64,000 nucleotides of DNA, taken from JBFWRK01 sp050248955 (GTDB lineage Bacteria > Actinomycetota > Acidimicrobiia > Acidimicrobiales > Ilumatobacteraceae). Shown here piece after piece: positions 37,597-45,657 of the stretch (position 1 is its first letter; every line of letters starts with the position of its first letter). The notes under the pieces were generated by a model, which did no database searches, was not told where the DNA came from, and saw nothing but the letters and a program-made list of their open reading frames with translations. A program made the translations under genes and the position numbers. The stretch spans positions 62,001-126,000 of the forward strand of contig JBFWRK010000012.1 of assembly GCA_050248955.1 (NCBI GenBank), given 5' to 3'.

Positions 37597-38871
37597 TCAG
37601 ACGGTCTTCTTGGTGCCCCAGGACTTGGCGTCGCGGAGGACGTCGCGGAACGCCTTGTCGCTGTCGACACTGGGCTCCCGGGGCAGACCGAGGAGGCGTT
37701 CGCTGATGATGTTGCGTTGGATCTCGTTGCTCCCGCCGGCGATCGCCATGATCCGACCGTTCAGGAAGTTGACCGCGGGGGTGCTCGCCCCCTCGTCGTC
37801 AGCGGGCCAAGCGATGCCGGCCCGGCCGGCGATCTCCATGGCGATGGCGGCTCGCTCGGGGTCGGCGATGCCGGTGCGCAGCTTGATCAGCGACACGGCC
37901 GACGGGTTGATCTTGCCGAGCTTCATCGCGGTGCCGACCCGCTGCACGAGCTGCCCCTGGAGCCAGTCGCTGATGTGGCCCCTGGCGATGAGCTGCCGCG
38001 TCGCGGCGTCGCACTCGAGACCGCGGTCGGTGGCCAGCTTCACGAGGTCCGGGGCGAGACCCCTCGTCGACTGCTCATCGACGGCGTGGCCGCCACCGGC
38101 GTCGCCGGCTCCGCCGCTGCGCTCGGCGTTGAGCATCGTGTTCGCGACCGGCCAGCCCTCGTTGACGCCACCGATGACCATGTCGTCACCGACCACCACG
38201 TCGTCGAGGAACTCCTCGCAGAACTCGGCGCTGCCGTTGATCTCGCGGACGGGCCGGACGGTCACGGCCGGGTCGCCGAGCGGCACCTTGAACCAGGTCA
38301 GGCCGCGGTGCTTGGGGGCGTCCCAGTCGGTCCGGGCGAGGCAGATCCCGTAGTCAGCGACGAGCGCGCCCGAGGACCACACCTTAGTGCCGTTCAGGAT
38401 CCAGACGTTGCCGTCTCGCGTGGCCTTGGTGAGGATCCCGGCCAGGTCGGATCCGGCGCCGGGCTCCGACAGGAGCTGGCACCAGATCTCTTCCCCGCTC
38501 AGGATCTTGGGGATCCAGGTCCGCTTCTGCTCCTCGCTGGCGTGGGCCAGCAGGGTGGGGAGGACGATCCCGAAGGTCACGCTGCTGGCGATGCCGCCCG
38601 GCATCGGCACGGCATACGGGCGAGCCTCCTCGTTCCAGATGCGCTGGTGCGCGCTGGTGAGCCCCTGGCCGCCGTACTCCCTGGGCACGGTGATCCCGAG
38701 GTATCCAGCTTCGTAGACCTGCTGCTGCAGAGCTCGCTCCGCCTCGATCTGCTCGAAAGAGATCTCGTGGCCGCTGCGCAGCGCGATGCCCTGGCGCTTC
38801 TGGAGGGTGGCCTCGAGCCAGGTCCTGGCTGCCTCGCGATAGCCGTCGAGGTCGTCGGTGTCGGTGCTCAC
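37597..38871 (-). CDS. Acyl-CoA dehydrogenase (FadE-like), subunit A
   Basis: 424 residues from GTG 38871, which overlaps the TGA of the upstream acyl-CoA dehydrogenase (GTGA). Domain marks: LGITVPREYGGQG, WCQLLSEPGAGSDLAGILTKATRDG, LARTDWDAPKHRGLTWFKVPL, DDVVVGDDMVIGGVNEGWPVANTMLNAERSG and IAGGSNEIQRNIISERLLGLPRE. This is a full-length FAD-binding dehydrogenase. Actinobacterial FadE genes in such coupled pairs can form hetero-tetramers that act on steroid or branched acyl-CoA side chains; whether this pair does is inference. Confidence 0.87.
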   Translation of the reverse strand: MSTDTDDLDGYREAARTWLEATLQKRQGIALRSGHEISFEQIEAERALQQQVYEAGYLGITVPREYGGQGLTSAHQRIWNEEARPYAVPMPGGIASSVTFGIVLPTLLAHASEEQKRTWIPKILSGEEIWCQLLSEPGAGSDLAGILTKATRDGNVWILNGTKVWSSGALVADYGICLARTDWDAPKHRGLTWFKVPLGDPAVTVRPVREINGSAEFCEEFLDDVVVGDDMVIGGVNEGWPVANTMLNAERSGGAGDAGGGHAVDEQSTRGLAPDLVKLATDRGLECDAATRQLIARGHISDWLQGQLVQRVGTAMKLGKINPSAVSLIKLRTGIADPERAAIAMEIAGRAGIAWPADDEGASTPAVNFLNGRIMAIAGGSNEIQRNIISERLLGLPREPSVDSDKAFRDVLRDAKSWGTKKTV

Positions 38872-39995
38872 TCGGCTGCCCCCTCGCCGAGGCCGTGGAC
38901 GGCGCACACCCGCTCACGGTGCCAGCTGGCCGTGCCGTACAGGACGCTGTTCGTCTGGATGCGACGCATCAGCAAGTGGAGGTCGTGCTCCCACGTGTAG
39001 CCGATGCCGCCATGGATCTGCAGGCACTGCTGGGCCATGTTGTTCCCCGCATCGGCGACATGGGACACGGCCATGCTCACGACCTCGGCGGTCGAGCTGC
39101 TGGCCCGATCGAGGCCGCCGACGGCGGCCACGACCGCCGCCTTCGCGATCTCCAGGTCGAGGGAGAGATCAGCCATGAGGTGCTTCAGGGCCTGGAACGA
39201 TCCGACGGGGCGTCCGAAGGCGACGCGATCCTTCGAGTACTCGACGGTCATCGTGAACAGTTCGTCCATCGCGCCGACGGTCTCCACCGCAGCCAGCACT
39301 GCTGCCTGCTGCAGTTGGTGATCGAGAGCGGCTGCACCGCCACCGACCAGCGCGTCGGCCGGGACGGTCACGCCCGCGAGCCGGACGTGAGCGATCCGGC
39401 GGGAGAGGTCGAGGGTGGCCAGGGCTTCGATCGCGACACCGGACGAAGCGGTGGGCACGAGCACCTGGACCACCTCACCGTCCAACGTCGCGGCCACCAG
39501 CAACCAGTCGGCCTGACCGGCGTCCTGCACGTAGCCCCGCGCTCCGGAGAGGGAGTAGCCGTCGCTGGTCCGGGTCACGGTCACATCAGCGCCGAGGTCC
39601 CAACCGCCGCGCTCGTCGGCGAACGCCCACGTGAGCACGATCTCCCCGGCCACAGCAGCTGGGACCAGTTCGGCCCGGCGGCTGTCCTGGCCGTGGGCAG
39701 CGACCGCCGCCACGGCCACGTTCATCGGGATGAACGGGCCGGGCTGAACCTGCCGACCGAGCTCCTCGGCGATCAGCGCCGCATCGGCGAGGGGGTTGCC
39801 GCTGACGCTGCCACCGCCGTGCTCTTCGGGGACGAGCATCGAGAACCACCCGAGCTCGGCCGTCTTCTTCAGCCAGCCGCGGTCGAACCCGTTCGGGTCG
39901 TCGTGGAGCGCGCGTGTCTGTGCCCGCGGGAGCTCGGCCTCGATGAACCGAGCTGTCGTCTCGTGGAAGAGCACTTGGTCGTCTGTCGGATCCAT
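38868..39995 (-). CDS. Acyl-CoA dehydrogenase (FadE-like), subunit B
   Basis: 375 residues from ATG 39995. Marks: WFSMLVPEEHGGGSVSGNPL, LTWAFADERGGWD, YVQDAGQADWLLVAATLDG, VRLAGVTVPADALVGGG, SKDRVAFGRPVGSFQALKHLMADL and MAQQCLQIHGGIGYTWEHDLHLLMRRIQTN. The shorter, more divergent form is typical of the partner subunit of FadE hetero-complexes. First gene of the operon; its upstream region carries copy 2 of the shared motif. Confidence 0.87.
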   Translation of the reverse strand: MDPTDDQVLFHETTARFIEAELPRAQTRALHDDPNGFDRGWLKKTAELGWFSMLVPEEHGGGSVSGNPLADAALIAEELGRQVQPGPFIPMNVAVAAVAAHGQDSRRAELVPAAVAGEIVLTWAFADERGGWDLGADVTVTRTSDGYSLSGARGYVQDAGQADWLLVAATLDGEVVQVLVPTASSGVAIEALATLDLSRRIAHVRLAGVTVPADALVGGGAAALDHQLQQAAVLAAVETVGAMDELFTMTVEYSKDRVAFGRPVGSFQALKHLMADLSLDLEIAKAAVVAAVGGLDRASSSTAEVVSMAVSHVADAGNNMAQQCLQIHGGIGYTWEHDLHLLMRRIQTNSVLYGTASWHRERVCAVHGLGEGAAE

Positions 39996-40029
39996 CTGGA
40001 TCGGCACCGGTCCCCCTCGTCCGTCTCCT

Positions 40030-40043
40030 CTATACAGTACCCT
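40030..40043 (-). promoter_or_regulatory. Copy 2 of the AGGRTACTSTWTAG motif
   Basis: AGGGTACTGTATAG on the minus strand, 34 nt before the acyl-CoA dehydrogenase start; TACTGT could be the -10. Same orientation and similar distance as copy 1. Confidence 0.55.
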
Positions 40044-40129
40044 CAATTTCGCACAGAGCGAAGTGGCTCCCGCATCGCGGGAGCTGTTTGCGTGTGACCG
40101 TCACGTGACGTCCCCGTCTGGTGCGTGTC

Positions 40130-40570
40130 CTAGTGATGAAAGTCGGTTCCGGCTGCGATCTCGATGATGAGGACGAGCGCGACGACGAAGTCGATGCATG
40201 CGCAGAACGGTGGCCACCAGCGCGTGTTGACGACGAACTGGTGGCGTTCCTGCCAGACGTCCTTCAGACCGTGTGCGGCGTACCCGATGGCGAGCAGCCA
40301 GGCGGTTCCGGTGACTGATGCCGAGGCGAGCAGTACGAAGGCGGCGGCGATCACGCTTTCGATCGCGATCACGCGCGGGCGGCCGTCGGCAACTGCGAAG
40401 CCGACGTAGACGGCGGCGATGAAGCAGAGCAGCAGCGCCTGCACGGTTGCCTGATCGAGCCACACGAGCCCGAGCGGGGACGCGGCTTGGATGACGCCGA
40501 AGACGAAGCCCCACAGGATCGGCGCTCGCAGTGACGGCCGCGCGTGGGGACTGTGCACGTCCGTCGTCAC
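40130..40570 (-). CDS. Small membrane protein of unknown function
   Basis: 146 residues from GTG 40570 (GAGAT just upstream). Four or five hydrophobic segments (ILWGFVFGVIQAASPLGLVWL, ALLLCFIAAVYVGFAVA, VIAIESVIAAAFVLLASASVTG, FCACIDFVVALVLIIEIAAG) and a conserved-looking loop HGLKDVWQERHQFVVNTRWWPPF. The loop is typical of a small uncharacterised membrane family I cannot name. Divergent from the hydrolase lipoprotein gene. Confidence 0.65.
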   Translation of the reverse strand: MTTDVHSPHARPSLRAPILWGFVFGVIQAASPLGLVWLDQATVQALLLCFIAAVYVGFAVADGRPRVIAIESVIAAAFVLLASASVTGTAWLLAIGYAAHGLKDVWQERHQFVVNTRWWPPFCACIDFVVALVLIIEIAAGTDFHH

Positions 40571-40786
40571 ATCTCGACAGTTGCAGGTCCGGCGTTGCGG
40601 TTCAAGAGGCGGGCCTTCCATTCCGCATCCTCGACAGCCTCCAGCGCCGCCAATCGGGCCCCAGCAGCCGCGCGATCTGAGTGCGTGTGACCGATGCGGA
40701 CGCCCACCCCTTAGGACGAGCGTCAGCCCTGCCACGGGACACACCCCGTTCCGCACCACGAGCGCACCGAGCAGGAGCAAGCACCC

Positions 40787-41836
40787 ATGAACAGCATGAT
40801 CGAGGTCGACAACAGCACGGTCGAGAACCGCCGCCGGATCCTGCGGAGCCGATTCGCTGTCGCCATCTTCGGCGCCGCGCTCATCACGGTCGCGGCGTGC
40901 AGCGGCGACGGCCGGACAGACGCAAACGTCACTGGTGCCGGCGCTTCCGCCGCCTCGGCAACAACGGAGCAACCCGCGTCGTCCACGACGAGGACGCCCT
41001 TCGCCAGCACGACCGTCGCCAGTACGGACGAGACCGGTACGACGGTCGTCACCTCGGACGTGGCCGCAGCACGGCCGTCAGAAACCGTCGACGAACTGGT
41101 CGACATCGAGGGCGGGCGAGTCCATGTTCGCTGCGTCGGCAGCGGCGACACGACCGTGCTGTTGATCGCCGGCTTCGAGAGCGGCGACGACAGCTGGGGC
41201 AAGGTCGAACCCGACATCGCAGCACGCGCCCGCGTCTGCTCGTACGCCCGGCCTGGAACCGGAACGAGCGACCCGGCCGTCTCGACGCAGACCTTCGCTA
41301 CGCAAGCGACGCAACTCAGCGCCTTGCTCGCCACGATCGGTGAGCCAGGACCGTACGTGGTCGTCGGCCACTCCTTCGGCGGCGCGGAAGCGATCACCTT
41401 CGCCTCCCTGTACGCCGACCAGGTGACGGGGCTCGTGCTCATCGACGCCAGCCCCGCCACATGGCCCACCGAGCTCTGCGCAGTTGCCGACGACGGCTCA
41501 GAATCCGCCGCCTTCGTCCGGTCGAACTGCGCCGGATGGGCCGATCCGACCGGCAACGTCGAGCACCTCGACGTCTTCGCCTCCTTCAAGGAAGTCGCCG
41601 GCATCGAGTCGCTCGGCTCGCTACCGATGACGGTGATCACTGCCGTCGACCGTCAGTTCCCCGGTCTCGCCGCCGCCGAGCTGGCACGCCTCACGGAGGC
41701 ATGGAACCAAGGCCAGCAGCGATGGAGCGACCTGTCATCCACCTCACAGGTGGTGCCCGTCGAGGACACGAGCCATCACATCGAGCTCGACCGCCCCGAC
41801 GTGGTCATCGAAGCGATCCTCCGACTGCTGCCCTAG
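40787..41836 (+). CDS. Alpha/beta-hydrolase lipoprotein
   Basis: 349 residues. Lipoprotein signal with lipobox ALITVAAC (Cys near 38) followed by a Thr/Ala/Ser-rich linker to about residue 100. The hydrolase domain has VRCVGSGDTTVLLIAGFESGDDSWGKVEPDI, the nucleophile elbow VVVGHSFGGAEA, VLIDASPATW and a late His in DTSHHIELDRPD. It would be an exported esterase or similar hydrolase. 47 bp before the QacA-type pump in the same direction, so probably one operon. Confidence 0.85.
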   Translation: MNSMIEVDNSTVENRRRILRSRFAVAIFGAALITVAACSGDGRTDANVTGAGASAASATTEQPASSTTRTPFASTTVASTDETGTTVVTSDVAAARPSETVDELVDIEGGRVHVRCVGSGDTTVLLIAGFESGDDSWGKVEPDIAARARVCSYARPGTGTSDPAVSTQTFATQATQLSALLATIGEPGPYVVVGHSFGGAEAITFASLYADQVTGLVLIDASPATWPTELCAVADDGSESAAFVRSNCAGWADPTGNVEHLDVFASFKEVAGIESLGSLPMTVITAVDRQFPGLAAAELARLTEAWNQGQQRWSDLSSTSQVVPVEDTSHHIELDRPDVVIEAILRLLP

Positions 41837-41883
41837 CCACCGGTCTCCGAACACGCCACCCACATCGAACCCAAGGAGTCACC

Positions 41884-43485
41884 ATGCACGGCCGTCCCAC
41901 CTCTCAGTCCCTCGGCGAAGCGCACGCCAGCCACCCCAACCGGTGGCGGATCCTCGGCGTGCTCGTCCTCGCCCTCCTCGTCACCTCGATCGACCACACC
42001 ATCATCAACGTCGCGATGCCACAACTCGTCGGAGACCTGGGTGCGAGCTCGGCCCAGTTGCAGTGGGTCGTCGCCTCCTACACGATCGTCTTCGCCGGCC
42101 TCCTCCTCACTGCCGGAAGCGTCGGTGACCGCTTCGGGCGTCGGCACGCGCTCCTCGCCGGATTGGCGACGTTCCTCGCCGGATCAGTGGTCGCCGCGAC
42201 GGCGGGCTCGACGACCGCGCTGATCGTCGGCCGCTCGGTGATGGGCGTCGGCGGTGCGTTGATCATGCCGACCACGCTGTCGATCCTCGTCAACGTGTTC
42301 GGCGAGCCTCGCGAGCGCGCGAGAGCGATCGCGGCATGGACCGCTGCGAGCGGTGCCGGGATCGCGCTCGGGCCGATCGTCGGCGGGATGCTGATGCGCA
42401 GCTTCTCGTGGTCGTCGGTGTTCTGGATCAACGTGCCCCTGCTGGTCGCCGCGTTCGTCGGAGCAGTCCACCTCGTGCCCGACTCCCGCGACCCGCACGC
42501 CACCAAGCTCGATCCGGTCGGAGCGCTCCTGTCGATCGCCGCAGTCGGCTCCCTCGTGTACGCCATCATCCAAGCCCCCGAGCGGGGATGGACGTCGACT
42601 GCCTCGGTCACCAACTTCGCAGCTGGAACCGCACTCGGGATCCTGTTCGTTGCCTGGGAGATGCGCCGAGACGACCCGATGCTCGACATCGGCCTGTTCC
42701 GCAGTCGCGGGTTCTCGGCCGGCAGCATCGCGCTCGCCCTGCTGTTCTTCGCCATGGCCGGAACCGTGTTCATGCAGGCCCAGTACCTCCAGTTCGTCCT
42801 CGACTACACACCGCTCGCCGCCGGGTTTGCGCTTGTCCCAGCCGCGCTGGGGATGCTGGCCGGCACCGGAGCGGGAGCCCACCTTGCAGCCGCCCACGGC
42901 GGACGGGTCGCCGTCGCCGCCGGCACTCTGCTCGCGGCCGCCGGGGTGGCAGTGCAAGCCGCACTCGCCGACGGAGGCTCTTACCTCCCGACCGGTGTCG
43001 GTCTGCTCCTGTTCGGCCTCGGCGCGGGGATCGCGATGCCGGCTGCGACCGAGATGATCATGGCCACGCTCCCACCGGCCCGCGCCGGAGTGGGCTCCGC
43101 CGTGAACGACACGGTCCGAGAGTTCGGCGGCGCTCTCGGGGTCGCAGTCATCGGGAGCGTCGCCGCGACGAGCTACGCGACGTCGATGCGCCGCGAACTC
43201 GTCCGCTTCCCCAACCTGACCGACATCGATGTCAGCCTGCTCACCAACAACGTCGGCGCCGCCATCAACAGCAGCCGCCGGCTGGGAGCACAAGGCGATC
43301 CGATCTCGTCGCTCGCCCGGAGCACGTTCGTGGACTCGATGGGCACGTCACTCTGGATCGCGGCAGGCCTCGCGCTCTGCGCCGCGGTCGTCGCGCTCAC
43401 GCTCCTGCCCCGGCACGCCGAGACATCCTCGGCTCTGACCCGCGCTCCCGCAACAGCGTTCGGCCAGACACCTGCAGTCGGCTGA
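41884..43485 (+). CDS. DHA2/QacA-type MFS transporter
   Basis: 533 residues from ATG 41884, with AAGGAG upstream. Marks: VTSIDHTIINVAMPQLVGDLGAS, GSVGDRFGRRHAL (motif A), GRSVMGVGGALIMPTTLSIL (motif B), ASGAGIALGPIVGGML (motif C), and a C-half GAGIAMPAATEMIMATLPPARAGVGSAVNDTVREFGGALGVAVIGSV. Fourteen membrane segments, proton-driven multidrug efflux is the likely role. Co-directional with the hydrolase lipoprotein, a pairing that could degrade or export the same compound. Confidence 0.88.
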   Translation: MHGRPTSQSLGEAHASHPNRWRILGVLVLALLVTSIDHTIINVAMPQLVGDLGASSAQLQWVVASYTIVFAGLLLTAGSVGDRFGRRHALLAGLATFLAGSVVAATAGSTTALIVGRSVMGVGGALIMPTTLSILVNVFGEPRERARAIAAWTAASGAGIALGPIVGGMLMRSFSWSSVFWINVPLLVAAFVGAVHLVPDSRDPHATKLDPVGALLSIAAVGSLVYAIIQAPERGWTSTASVTNFAAGTALGILFVAWEMRRDDPMLDIGLFRSRGFSAGSIALALLFFAMAGTVFMQAQYLQFVLDYTPLAAGFALVPAALGMLAGTGAGAHLAAAHGGRVAVAAGTLLAAAGVAVQAALADGGSYLPTGVGLLLFGLGAGIAMPAATEMIMATLPPARAGVGSAVNDTVREFGGALGVAVIGSVAATSYATSMRRELVRFPNLTDIDVSLLTNNVGAAINSSRRLGAQGDPISSLARSTFVDSMGTSLWIAAGLALCAAVVALTLLPRHAETSSALTRAPATAFGQTPAVG

Positions 43486-43501
43486 TCCCTTCCCGTCTGT
43501 C

Positions 43502-43529
43502 GTCAGCCACCGGCTGTGCGGTTGCTGAC
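43502..43529. terminator. Stem-loop between convergent genes
   Basis: GTCAGC pairs with GCTGAC with an inner CCG/CGG continuation around a loop; it lies between the stop of the MFS gene and the stop of the zinc-ribbon gene. Confidence 0.45.
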
Positions 43530-43539
43530 TCGCAGCACG

Positions 43540-44139
43540 TCACGCCGCCGAACGTGGTAGCGCTCGACGAAGCAGTTCGGCGCCTCGACGACCGGCCATG
43601 TCGGGCTCGGCGAGGCGCCGCCACGCTTCCTCGACGGTGAACAACCCGCGTTCGAGACAGTCCCGCACCAAGACCTCCAGATGGGCAGCGGGGACCTCGG
43701 GCGCCACGTCGATGACGGTGCGCAACGCGGTCGTGCATCGGATGCCGTCGACCGTGGTGACGTCGGAGTCGGGAAGTTCGTCCCGATGAATGACGACCTC
43801 TTGCTCACCGAGCCACATCCGCTCGGTGAGCAGGCCGTTGCGGTCCACTCCGAGTGGCTCGGCGAGCGAGTGGCTCACGTCGAGCCCATCCTCGTCGAAC
43901 CGACAGCCACACGAGATCAGTTGGCGACGGCACGCTGGGCATCGCTGGAGGTCACATCCAGGGTGGTGCCACCCACCACGGACGACCCCGCAGTCCCCGC
44001 ACCGGTCGCCACCCGTTCGCCGGCCGGGCTCGTCACCGAAGGGAACCATGTCGAAACGGCGCCCATTCCGATGGAAGGCATCGACGTTGCACGAAACGGC
44101 CGTCGTCATTTCACCGTCGCACCAGCTGCAGACGGCCAT
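43540..44139 (-). CDS. Zinc-ribbon protein fused to an AbiEi-like C-terminal segment
   Basis: 199 residues from ATG 44139. The first half has Cys pairs CSWC, CGDC, HHPGC, CPAC and CGC, the pattern of a treble zinc ribbon (VRGGWHHPGCDLQRCPACRRQLISCGC) known from actinobacterial proteins of unknown role. The second half (TVDGIRCTTALRTVIDVAPEVPAAHLEVLVRDCLERGLFTVEEAWRRLAEPDMAGRRGAELLRRAL) matches the middle and C-terminal pattern of AbiEi-like antitoxins or their endonuclease relatives. No winged helix or toxin partner is next to it. Confidence 0.65.
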   Translation of the reverse strand: MAVCSWCDGEMTTAVSCNVDAFHRNGRRFDMVPFGDEPGRRTGGDRCGDCGVVRGGWHHPGCDLQRCPACRRQLISCGCRFDEDGLDVSHSLAEPLGVDRNGLLTERMWLGEQEVVIHRDELPDSDVTTVDGIRCTTALRTVIDVAPEVPAAHLEVLVRDCLERGLFTVEEAWRRLAEPDMAGRRGAELLRRALPRSAA

Positions 44140-44475
44140 CACGCCACGTCCCGCACGTCGTCACCGTGCGCTCGCAACGGCGTCCGACCGGAACGGTCCC
44201 CTGACAATTGCGGTTGATCGCTGTGCATGCAGCAGCCCCTTGGTCGATCGGTGGATCTGACGGGGACAGCCGTCCCGAGGCGCAGCACGGCGCTCCCGAG
44301 ACCATATCGGCGCACCCAGCACGCCCACACCCGAGGGATGGCTGGGAGGAGTCGCCCGGGCCTACCCGATTGCGCGACATCCAACACGCCGCACGGTCGT
44401 GCGCTTCCGTCATCCGCTGTGGCAGCGACTAGGGCTAGGGAGCCGGCCAACTCCGCTCGCAGCCCCTCGGCGTGC
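44140..44475. other. Non-coding gap upstream of the zinc-ribbon gene
   Basis: 336 bp between the zinc-ribbon start and the marR stop. No convincing gene, hairpin or repeat was seen; it probably holds the zinc-ribbon gene promoter. Confidence 0.4.
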
Positions 44476-44982
44476 TCATCGGCTGAGGCTCCTCGTTCTG
44501 GTGGCTCTTTCGGGCTGCTCCTGTACTGGTTCGTCGAAGGCGGCGAGCACGACCCCGGCGGCGTCGCCGATGGCGTCGAGCTGGCTCGGGGTGAGCCGGT
44601 CGACGAAGAGGCGGCGAACGGCGGCCGCATGTCCGGGTGCAGCGGCTTCGATGTCTGTGCGGCCGCGCTTGGTGATGATCACGTAGGCGCCGCGCCGGTC
44701 GGAGTCGCACTGCTCTTTCGTCACCAGGTCGCGGCCGGCCATGCGGCCGACGTGGTGCGACAAGCGGCTCTTCTCCCATCCGAGAACGCCGGCGAGCTCG
44801 AAGAGGCGCATCCGACCGTCGGGGTGGTCGGTGAGCGCCACGAGCACGAGGTAGTCGGGATAGGACAGTCCCGAGTCGGCGGAGAGCTGACGCGCGAGTT
44901 CGCCTTCGAGGCGCATCTGCATGAACTGCAGCGACCGCCAAGCCCGCTCCTCCCGCTCGTTCAGCCAGCGGACGTTCTCCAT
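44476..44982 (-). CDS. MarR-family regulator
   Basis: 168 residues from ATG 44982. Winged helix: GLSYPDYLVLVALTDHPDGRMRLFELAGVLGWEKSRLSHHVGRMAGRDLVTKEQCDSDRRGAYVIITKRGR. The tail AAAVRRLFVDRLTPSQLDAIG is the dimerisation helix. Divergent from the YceI operon; the 82-bp gap holds two interleaved 8-bp inverted repeats, so this protein most likely represses both directions. TACCAT, 6 nt before the ATG, is the presumed -10. A degraded copy of its C-terminal part lies at 52917-52972. Confidence 0.88.
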   Translation of the reverse strand: MENVRWLNEREERAWRSLQFMQMRLEGELARQLSADSGLSYPDYLVLVALTDHPDGRMRLFELAGVLGWEKSRLSHHVGRMAGRDLVTKEQCDSDRRGAYVIITKRGRTDIEAAAPGHAAAVRRLFVDRLTPSQLDAIGDAAGVVLAAFDEPVQEQPERATRTRSLSR

Positions 44983-44986
44983 GCCC

Positions 44987-45037
44987 ACATGGTAACGGGG
45001 GAATAGATGACACGTCTACCATGTTATGTGACGTGTC
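44987..45037. promoter_or_regulatory. Interleaved inverted repeats, probable MarR operator
   Basis: Pair 1: ACATGGTA (44987-44994) with TACCATGT (45017-45024). Pair 2: GACACGTC (45009-45016) with GACGTGTC (45030-45037). Both are perfect 8-bp arms and the pairs interlock, covering the marR -10 and the YceI promoter region. Confidence 0.6.
44989..44994 (-). promoter_or_regulatory. -10 element (TACCAT) of marR
   Basis: TANNNT hexamer 6 nt before the marR ATG; it lies inside the left arm of operator pair 1. Confidence 0.45.
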
Positions 45038-45064
45038 CACCAAGTTCTGAGGAGATCACATCAC

Positions 45065-45628
45065 ATGAGCACCGCCACCGCCTCCACCATCCAGACCGGC
45101 ACCTACGCCATCGACCCCACCCACAGCCGCATTGGCTTCGTGGCCCGCCACGCCATGGTCACCAAGGTCCGCGGCTCGTTCAACGAGTTCGACGGTTCCG
45201 GCTACTTCGACACCGAGAACCCGACCAGCTCGCACCTGCAGCTGACCATCAAGGCCGACAGCATCGACACTCGCAATGGCGACCGTGACGCGCATCTCCG
45301 CTCGAACGACTTCTTCGACATGGCGACGTTCCCGGAGATCACGTTCGCCTCTACGTCTGTCGAGCAGGTCGACGCCGAGAACTACCGCGTGACCGGCGAC
45401 CTCACGATCAAGGGCGTCACCAAGCCCGTGACCGTCGACTTCGAGTACGCCGGCAGCGCGGTCGACCCATACGGCAACCAGCGCATCGGGCTCGACGGCA
45501 AGACCACCGTCAACCGCAAGGATTGGGGCGTCAACTGGAACGCCGCCCTCGAAGCCGGCGGCGTCCTCGTCGGGGAGAAGGTCACCCTCGAGTTCGAAGT
45601 GTCCGCCATCCGCACCGACGCCCGCTGA
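45065..45628 (+). CDS. YceI family protein
   Basis: 187 residues from ATG 45065, with GGAGAT upstream. The lipocalin-like YceI pattern is complete: GTYAIDPTHSRIGFVARHAMVTKVRGSFNEFDG, LRSNDFFDMATFPEITFASTSVE, YRVTGDLTIKGVTKPVTVDFEYAG and WGVNWNAALEAGGVLVGEKVTLEFEVSA. Family members bind isoprenoid lipids; E. coli YceI is periplasmic but this one lacks a signal peptide, so it is likely cytoplasmic as in many actinobacteria. First gene of the MarR-controlled operon. Confidence 0.92.
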   Translation: MSTATASTIQTGTYAIDPTHSRIGFVARHAMVTKVRGSFNEFDGSGYFDTENPTSSHLQLTIKADSIDTRNGDRDAHLRSNDFFDMATFPEITFASTSVEQVDAENYRVTGDLTIKGVTKPVTVDFEYAGSAVDPYGNQRIGLDGKTTVNRKDWGVNWNAALEAGGVLVGEKVTLEFEVSAIRTDAR

Positions 45629-45657
45629 ACACGGGCAGAAGGAAGAAGGGGAACGTC

